64,000 nt of DNA from Clostridia bacterium (lineage in GTDB: Bacteria > Bacillota > Clostridia > Oscillospirales > Acutalibacteraceae): NCBI GenBank assembly GCA_017465825.1, contig JAFTVI010000024.1:1-64000 (forward strand), in the 5' to 3' direction. The translations under genes were made by a program, and so were the position numbers. Positions 49,155-57,100 of this stretch are shown here, in pieces. A model generated the notes under the pieces. The model was not told the origin of the DNA. It was given only the letters and a program-made list of their open reading frames with translations, and searched no databases. The first letter of the stretch is position 1. The number at the start of each line of letters is the position of its first letter.

Positions 49155-49856
49155 ATGGAACTCAACGCAAACAGCAAAAAACAGCTTAATATCACAACCT
49201 CAACCGGCGAATACAGCAGATTCGCCATCAGAACTCACTTTGTAAACGCAGGGGAGAACTACTTCGACCTTTTTGAAAAATACGTTGTACCTCATTATCA
49301 GGAGGGCGACATTATCTCCGTCAGCGAGAAGATCATCGCGCTTTGTCAGAACAGAATTGTCCGCAGAGAGGAGATGCACGTTTCCGCTATTGCAAAATTC
49401 CTTTCAAAGTTCGCATCACACCCCTCTCACGGTATCGGCGTAGGCGAGGCTATCAAAATGCAGTTTGCAATCGATCAGGTCGGTCTGCCCAAGGTGCTCT
49501 ACGCATCCGTCGCCAGCGGTGTAACGAAGCTTTTCGGCAAAAAAGGCGTTTTCTATGAAATAGTCGGTCAGGAAGTCAGCGGTCTTGACGGCTTTTACGA
49601 CCACATCTGGGCAGAGTACAGAGATATCGGTATCCTCATTCCAGAAAATCCCTCAAAGGTCTGCGACGAAGTAGCAGAGAAGTACGGTATGAAGTGTATG
49701 ATTGTCGATGCCAATGACTACGGACAGGAAATTCTCGGTAAATCCGCAAATATCGACCTTGCCGACGAACAGCTCATAGAGCTTATCAAGGATAACCCCG
49801 CCGGTCAGGGTAAAGAATGTACACCGTTCATTTTAATCAGAAAAATTAATTCATAA
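49155..49856 (+). CDS. Coenzyme F420-0:L-glutamate ligase-like protein
   Basis: 233 residues matching the CofE/F420_ligase-like family as found in Firmicutes: IRTHFVNAGENYFDLFEKYVVPHYQEGDIISVSEKIIALCQNR near the N-terminus, then HGIGVGEAIKMQFAIDQVG, and ILIPENPSKVCDEVAEKYGMKCMIVDANDYG. True CofE adds glutamates to F420-0, but most clostridia make no F420, so this branch probably ligates glutamate or another group to a different acceptor. ATG 49155 follows AAAGGAG. It is monocistronic with its own terminator. Confidence 0.75.
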   Translation: MELNANSKKQLNITTSTGEYSRFAIRTHFVNAGENYFDLFEKYVVPHYQEGDIISVSEKIIALCQNRIVRREEMHVSAIAKFLSKFASHPSHGIGVGEAIKMQFAIDQVGLPKVLYASVASGVTKLFGKKGVFYEIVGQEVSGLDGFYDHIWAEYRDIGILIPENPSKVCDEVAEKYGMKCMIVDANDYGQEILGKSANIDLADEQLIELIKDNPAGQGKECTPFILIRKINS

Positions 49857-49864
49857 TTAAATTT

Positions 49865-49898
49865 AACCACAGTCCGTAATGGATTGTGGTTTTTTTTT
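49865..49898 (+). terminator. Terminator of the F420-ligase-like gene
   Basis: AACCACAGTCC pairs with GGATTGTGGTT around GTAAT, followed by T residues. Confidence 0.85.
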
Positions 49899-49918
49899 GA
49901 AATTTGAAGTTGTATCCG

Positions 49919-50071
49919 TAGGGAGCGACGCCCCCGTCGCTCCGAATCATCAAAATCTGCGATTTTGATGATTATTATAAAATCCACTCAAAAATAAATT
50001 TACTGTGAATTTTTGTATTGATGAAAATGGTGCATTTTCATCAATCGGAGCGACGAGGGCGTCGCTCCCTA
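49919..50071. repeat. Composite hairpin element, copy B
   Basis: 153 bp. TAGGGAGCGACG-type ends in inverted orientation, internal stems ATCATCAAAATC/GATTTTGATGAT and TTGATGAAAATG/CATTTTCATCAA. It ends 7 bp from the transposase pseudogene. Its right half is nearly identical to that of copy C2 at 50797-50951. Confidence 0.85.
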
Positions 50072-50077
50072 CAACTT

Positions 50078-50698
50078 TCACCAATTAATATTATTCGGAT
50101 TTAATTCATCTGTAATCCAATTTGACGGGTTTTCTTCTATGTATTGCCAGGCATTATCATAATGTTTTTGAGATTCAAGAATTTCATCATAAAATGATTC
50201 TTGCCATAAGGATTCCTGTGTATTAAATAAGTTTTAATATTTCCTTGTTGTGACAGATTTGAAATCTCTAATTAGTCCCTGAATAGATTTTCTGTCTACT
50301 TGAAAATCATACTCTTTTTGAGTGTTAAAACAAATATCAGATTTTTCAATAACAATAATAGCGTGAATGTGATTTGGCATTAATGCGAATTTATCAATTT
50401 TTATATTTGTATTCAATTTTTCAATATTGTAAAACGATTCAGTAACAAGCTTACCCATTATCGTGGGAGTAACTGTTGCAAATGTTCTTGTGCTTCCGGC
50501 AAGTATTAAAGGATTGTTGAAAATGCCTCTTAAACTATTCTCTTGTTCAATGTTTTCCTGCGTTGATTGTTTTATATCACATAACAGGCAATTCATTTTG
50601 TTTACGCATATAGTTATATAATAATAACCGCAAATGCTGTAATTATAACCTTTTAGTCTGTGGTTTTTTCTTGTTTTTAATTCCATTATTTTCACCAT
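50078..50698 (-). pseudogene. REP-associated tyrosine transposase (RAYT), broken by one stop
   Basis: The N-terminal 154 codons (50237-50698) encode a Y1-family transposase: RLKGYNYSICGYYYITICVN and the HUH motif MPNHIHAIIVIE near residue 108. TAA at 50234-50236 then interrupts. The same frame continues for 52 codons (50081-50233) with LWQESFYDEIL and WQYIEENPSNW, which is the expected RAYT C-terminus, to a TGA at 50078-50080. So a single nonsense change has split an otherwise intact gene. RAYTs mobilise short palindromic REP elements; hairpin elements flank this one on both sides. A functional truncated product is less likely. Confidence 0.82.
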
Positions 50699-50739
50699 AA
50701 CAATTTTATAATATTAAAACAAACAAGTCAAGAAAAATG

Positions 50740-50764
50740 TAGGGAGCGACGCCCTCGTCGCTCC
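50740..50764. repeat. Solo end of the composite hairpin element (C1)
   Basis: TAGGGAGCGACGCCCTCGTC-type sequence, the left end only. It lies 33 bp before full copy C2, suggesting a partial copy or a decayed tandem insertion. Confidence 0.75.
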
Positions 50765-50796
50765 GCAAAATCAGCACAAATCCAAAAAGAGAATCG

Positions 50797-50951
50797 TAGG
50801 GAGCGACGCCCCCCGTCGCTCCGAATAATCCAAATCTGCGATTTGGATTATTATAATTGAATTCACTCACAAAAATAAATTACTGTGAATTTTTGTATTG
50901 ATGAAAATGGTACATTTTCATCAATCGGAGCGACGAGGGCGTCGCTCCCTA
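50797..50951. repeat. Composite hairpin element, copy C2
   Basis: 155 bp, same orientation and same internal order of stems as copy B: AATAATCCAAATC/GATTTGGATTATT, then TTGATGAAAATG/CATTTTCATCAA, with TAGGGAGCGACG-type ends. Copies B and C2 bracket the RAYT pseudogene as direct repeats about 880 bp apart. Confidence 0.85.
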
Positions 50952-50999
50952 CGTGCATTTTAAAATTTGTTTATTTTTTATATAAAAGGCGATTGTAAA

Positions 51000-51065
51000 T
51001 TGTACATTATACATTGTAAAAAATTACAAAATTCTATTGAAATGTACAAATGCTTGTGGTATACT
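51000..51065 (+). promoter_or_regulatory. Promoter and inverted repeat upstream of the giant gene
   Basis: TTGAAA (51037-51042) and TATACT (51060-51065) have 17-bp spacing, start near 51072. TTGTACATT (51000-51008) and AATGTACAA (51041-51049) are perfect inverted copies; the second overlaps the -35 box, so it may be an operator. Confidence 0.6.
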
Positions 51066-51138
51066 TTATCTGAATAAATAGTGGGTTATTATCTTAAAAT
51101 CTATTAAATCTTAAATAGCCCGCAGAGGAGGAAAACTT

Positions 51139-54100
51139 ATGAAGAAAGCAAAGAAATTACTGTCTGTATTTCTGGCGGTAATGATGCTCTATTCCGGTAT
51201 GGCAGTCGGTATCGGCGGCATTGCGGCATATGCGGCAGCCGGCGGCTCGGTCACTGTAGCCGGTGCTTCAAGCACGTCATACAACAGAGTTGATGATGTT
51301 ATCATCACAGTTCCTGAAACGATTTATATGGCGCCTACTACAGGTGCGTCCGTTTCCGGTCAGTATTATGTAAACAATATTGTTGATTCAAGCGGTAAAG
51401 TTACCCTTGCAACAGATGCTGCGGATACAACCGGTCAGATCAGTATTTATGCACCCGGTGCTACTTCATTCTCAATTAATGTTACGGCAGCACTCGGCGG
51501 TATCGGCGAACCCGTTATCGGCGGTTCAAACGCAAATGCGGATACTCCTTATGAAAATACACCATGGGCGTTCAGCAATTTCGGTTATGCATCCGACTAC
51601 GCATCCTTTGACGGTCTTCAACTCTTTATCAACGGTGCAGGTGTGTCAATGGGTAGCTGTGCTTCCATAGAATGGGCAGTTACACTTACTTACAGCACAG
51701 GTACTGTTACATACTATGTATATTCTACTCTTTATACACCCCACCTTTCTGTAGGTGCGGTATCTGAATCCAGACGTAGTGGTAACGATAATAATGAACT
51801 TTCTACATGGATTTCGGGTAGTAACAGTTCTCCTAACGGCACATGGTCACCAATCTCCACTGGTTACGGTGATAAAACTTCAGCTGGTTATTTTAAATAT
51901 GACCCGTTATGGAATGGCCTTCCCGGTGGAGGTTCTTCACAATCTTCAGATGACTATGTAACCGTATCATCGGTAGATTCATGGAAATATGTTGAAGCTA
52001 AAGCAACTGATGGTGCTGACTGGACCAGAGCCATCAGTTATCTTGGTTATCTTACTGTTGACTCATCACGATATACAAATACTAATCAGATTCCAAACTT
52101 TAAAATCGGCAGTGATGCGCTTCGTGTCAATAGTAATAGAAAAGACTCACTTGGAGGATATAAAGCCTGGTGGGTTTTTGGAGATGCTTCTAAGACAATC
52201 GGTGCTGGTGAAACAGATACTCCCAGCGGTTGGACACAGTTTGTAGATAGGGGTGAACCTCAGGGTACAGTAAGAGATACTGTTGTTCCTGCAATTGATG
52301 TATCAACAATTAACGGTATGTATGTTCACGTTGCTAACCAGGGTTATTGTGACTACTTGGGTAATCTTAATTATGCAAACGCCTATTCTTCTGTGAAGTT
52401 CACAACAGTTGACAAGTCTGAACTCCGTAAGCTTGTTCTCCAGGCATCAAGTCTTAATAAGGCAAACTATGCATACGGCTGGGATTGGTTTGGAATTGAC
52501 TATGAGAACGCTGCTTACGTTCTTGGTAATCCCTCTGCAACTCAGAGTGAAGTTGATACAGCTGTTACACGTCTTAACTATTCTATAAACGGCTGTTCAG
52601 CAGGTCAGCATCCCGGTGATTCAACTTGGGCTTGCCCCGGTCTCCAGATCGACGTTAACTTCAACGGTAACGGCGGTTCTGTAAGCTCTTCAACACAGCG
52701 CGTTACAATAGGTACTGCTACTACAGTATCCGTTACTCCTCCTACAGCAACAAGAACAGGTTATACATTCAAGGGTTGGTCAACATCAGCAAGTGCAACC
52801 TCCGGCAGCACTTCATCACCCCTGTCAGTCAGCCTTTATAACAGAACACTTTATGCAACATGGTCAGCTAACAGCTACAACCTTGTTTTTGATAACTTGT
52901 TTGATTTCAGTAAATTTACAATAGGTACCGGTGCTCTTACAATTGATGAGAGAACCGATACAGGCTTCACAGTTACATCCACAACTGGCACTGATGCCAA
53001 TACAGGTTTCAGCTATGCTATCCCTGTTGAAGCAGGAAAGACATATGTTCTCTCTGCAGATGTATCCATTGAACAGGCTGAGGGTGATACCAGAGGCTTT
53101 GATATATATGTTCATACATTGGATTCAAATCTTGCAGGCGAAACAACCGCAACTCCCGATACTTCCAACGGTGCACACAGAGAAGGTAATGTTTACATTT
53201 CTCTGACAGGTCAGAAGGTAAATACACCGGGTGCTTACATCAGATTTACAGCCGGTTCAGGCACAGCTTATATTAAAATAAGATTTGATGCCAATACAGC
53301 AGGCAATAAGCTCACTGTAAACAATATCCGCCTTTATGAAGAAGGCACAGTTGCTGACGGTGTTTCTTATCACGCACCCAAGACTGTAACTTACGATTCA
53401 ACCTACGGCACTCTTCCTTCTCCCACACGTCCCGGCTACACATTCTCAGGCTGGTACGGTGCTGACGGCACTACGGGCTATTGGTCAACCGATAAGGTTA
53501 TCATCACATCCGATACATCTGTTTATTCAAAGTGGAATGCTAATAAATATACAATCACATTTGATGAACAGGGCGGTTCTGCTGTAAATGATTTAAGCTA
53601 TACACCCGACGATACTATTACACTTCCCACTCCCACTAAGAACGGTTACACATTCAAGGGTTGGAAAGTCACTTCCGCCGAGGGTGGCACAACAGATGCT
53701 GAAAATGAAGTTATCAACTCCATGATCGGCTACACGTTCCCCGTTGGCTTCTCAGGCTCAGGCTTCTACGGCAGTTACTCAGCAGAGGCTGTATGGGAAG
53801 TAAACAATTACACCGTTACATTTGATTCTAACGGCGGCAACGCAGTTTCATCAATCGGCTATACTGTTGAATCTACTGTTACACTTCCCACTCCCACAAA
53901 AACAGGTTATACCTTCGCAGGCTGGAAAGTTACAACAGCAGACGGCAACTGGTCAGGTACTTACCTTGCAGGCGATAAGACAGCAATGTACGGTAACGTT
54001 ACTCTTACCGCTCAGTGGTCTGCAATTCCTTACACAATCACATTCGTAAACTATGACGGCTCCGTTCTTCAGCAGAGTGACGTTGATTACGATTCAACTC

Positions 54101-57100
54101 CTGTTTACAGCGGTGCAACTCCCACAAAGCCTGCTGATAACGGCTACACATACACCTTCAACAGCTGGGATCCCGAAATTTCAGCAGTTACAGGCGAAGC
54201 AACATACAAAGCTACTTACACAGCTTCACTTATTACTTACACAATCACTCTTGATGCAGGCGAGGGCAGTGTTTCAACAGAAACATTTGATTACAACTAT
54301 GAATCAACATCTGTAACTCTCCCCGATGCAACCAGAACAGGTTATACATTCACAGGCTGGACAGTTAAAGAATCCGTTGGTTCATGGACTGCAGGCGATG
54401 CAGCAGACGGCACACTTTCAAGCTCTTACGGCAACGTTACACTTGTAGCTAACTACACAGCTAACGAATACACCGTTACATATGATGCAAATAACGGTAC
54501 AATCGATGACGGTTACCAGACATCATTCGATGCAACATACGACAGCGAAGTAGGCGCATTGTTAAGCGGCGATGAAGTCACACGTACAGGCTACGACTTT
54601 GCAGGCTGGAACACAAAGGCTGACGGCACAGGTGACGCAATTGAAGTCGGCACAGTATGGCAGTATACAGATGTTACAACTGTATATGCACAGTGGGATG
54701 CTATTGAGTATACAATCTCATTCACAACCCGTGACCAGACAAACAAGAAAGATGACTTTGTAACAGCTCCCGACCCGATTACATATACAATCGAGGATGA
54801 TCTCAGCACAATTCTTCCCGTACTTGATGTTGAGGGCTATAACTTCGATTATTGGTATAATGCAACCAAATCGGGTTCATGGACTGCAAGAACTCAGTAT
54901 GCAACAGCTGACCTTAAAACAGGCAACCACGGCGACGTAACTCTTATGATGGCTTACACAGCCAAGACATACACAATCTATTGGTACAACGGAAGTACTC
55001 TTCTTGAAACTGATACAGCATATTACGGTGCAACACCTTCTTATGACGGTGAAACACCCACACAGGCACCTACTGAAACATATTCATATAATTTTATTGG
55101 TTGGTCTGCTGCAGGTAATGATTATGGAACTGATAACCTGCCCGCTGTAACAGAGAACGTAACTTATACTGCAAGATTTGAAGCAGTTGACAGAGAATAC
55201 ACAGTTAAGTTTGTTGACTGGAACGATAACGTTATTTCCGAGCAGTCACTCAAATACGGTGCAACAGTTACAGTTCCTGCTGATCCCACAAGAGAACAGG
55301 ATGAACAGTATACATATGAGTTTAAAACTTGGAAAGATGCTACAGGGAATTCCTACTCAACAATTCCTAATGTAACAGCAGATGTAACTTACAAAGCTGA
55401 GTACGAAGGAACTCTCAGATCCTATACAATTACTTGGATTGTTGACGGTGTTGAAACCACAACAACTGTAAATTACGGCGAAATGCCCGATTTCGGCACA
55501 ACACCCACAAAGGCGGCAGACGCTCAGTATACTTACACATTCTCAACTTGGTCACCCGCACTTACAACAGTAACAGGCGATGCAACCTACACAGCTCAGT
55601 TCTCAACCACTACAAATACATACACCGTAACGTGGGTGAATGATGACGGCACACCTCTTGAAACTGACGAGAATGTTCCTTACGGCACAACACCTTCTTA
55701 CGACGGTGAAACACCCACAAAGGAAGCAGACGCTCAGTATACTTACACATTCGACACATGGACACCCACAGTTGATACAGTAACAGGCGATGTAACCTAC
55801 ACCGCAACTTACAGCACAACTGTAAATCAGTACACTATCACATTCGTTGACGAAGACGGTAAAACAGTTCTTGACGAGCAGACACTTGATTACGGTGCAA
55901 CTCCTGTATATGCAGGCGAAACACCCACAAAGGCTGCAACAGCTGAATGGACTTTCACATTCGCAGGTTGGAAGGTTACAGTCGATTCTAATCCTACTAC
56001 TGACCTTCCCGAAGTAACAGGTAATGTAACTTATATAGCAGATTATTCCGCTTCAAAGAACTCTTACACAATCACATTCGTTGATGAAGACGGTACTACA
56101 GTTCTTGATACACAGACAGTTGCATACGGCGCAACACCCACAGCTCCTGCTACACCCACAAAGGCATCAACAGCACAGTATGATTACACATTCGCAGGCT
56201 GGACACCCACAGTTGTAGCAGTAACAGGTGAAGCAACTTATACAGCAACATACGATGCAACAATCAGAACATACACTGTTACATGGTATAACTATGACGG
56301 TTCAGTTCTTGAAACTGACAACAATGTAGAATACGGCGCAGAGCCTGTATTTGACAGTGCAACACCCACAAAGCCCACAGACGGTCAGATGATTTATGCA
56401 TTCTCCGGTTGGGGTGCAAGTGCAGACGGCACAGTTTACAATTCACTTCCCACAGTTGATGGTGATATGAACTTCTATGCAATCTTCGTTTCAAGCGATG
56501 CAGAGTTCACTATCACTTGGGTTAACTACGACGGCGCAGTTCTTGAAACTGACGAAAACGTTAAGTATGGTACCGATCCTGTTTACAATGGTGACACACC
56601 CGTAAGGGCAGAGGACGCTCAGTACGTTTACACATTCGCAGGCTGGACTCCCGAAGTTACAACTGCAACAGCAGCAGTAACTTACACAGCTACTTACACA
56701 ACTGAAACAAAGAAATATGTAGTTAAGTTCGTTAATGAAGACGGTACAGAACTCCAGTCAGGCGAAGTAGAGTACGGCAAAGTTCCCACTTACATAGGTG
56801 CAACACCCACAAAGGATGCAACAGCACAGTACACATACACATTCGCAGGCTGGGATGAAGAAGTTGTAGCAGTAACAGGCACAGCAACCTACACAGCAAC
56901 ATACGATTCAACAGTTAACGAGTACACAATCACATTCGTTAACGAGGACGGCTCAACTCTTGATAAACAGACAGTTGCATACGGCAAAACTCCCGTATAT
57001 GGTGGTGAAACACCCACAAAGGATGCAGATGCACAGTACACCTACACATTCGATACTTGGAATACACCTATCGTAGCTGTAACAGGCGATGCAACCTACA

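Noticed and set aside
50078..50698. IS200/IS605 insertion sequence
   Set aside because: There is no TnpB gene or typical IS200 ends; length and C-terminal pattern fit a RAYT, and the flanks are REP-like elements.
43261..50951. Origin of replication near the topoisomerase genes
   Set aside because: No dnaA, dnaN or DnaA-box cluster is visible; the palindromes are the mobile hairpin elements.
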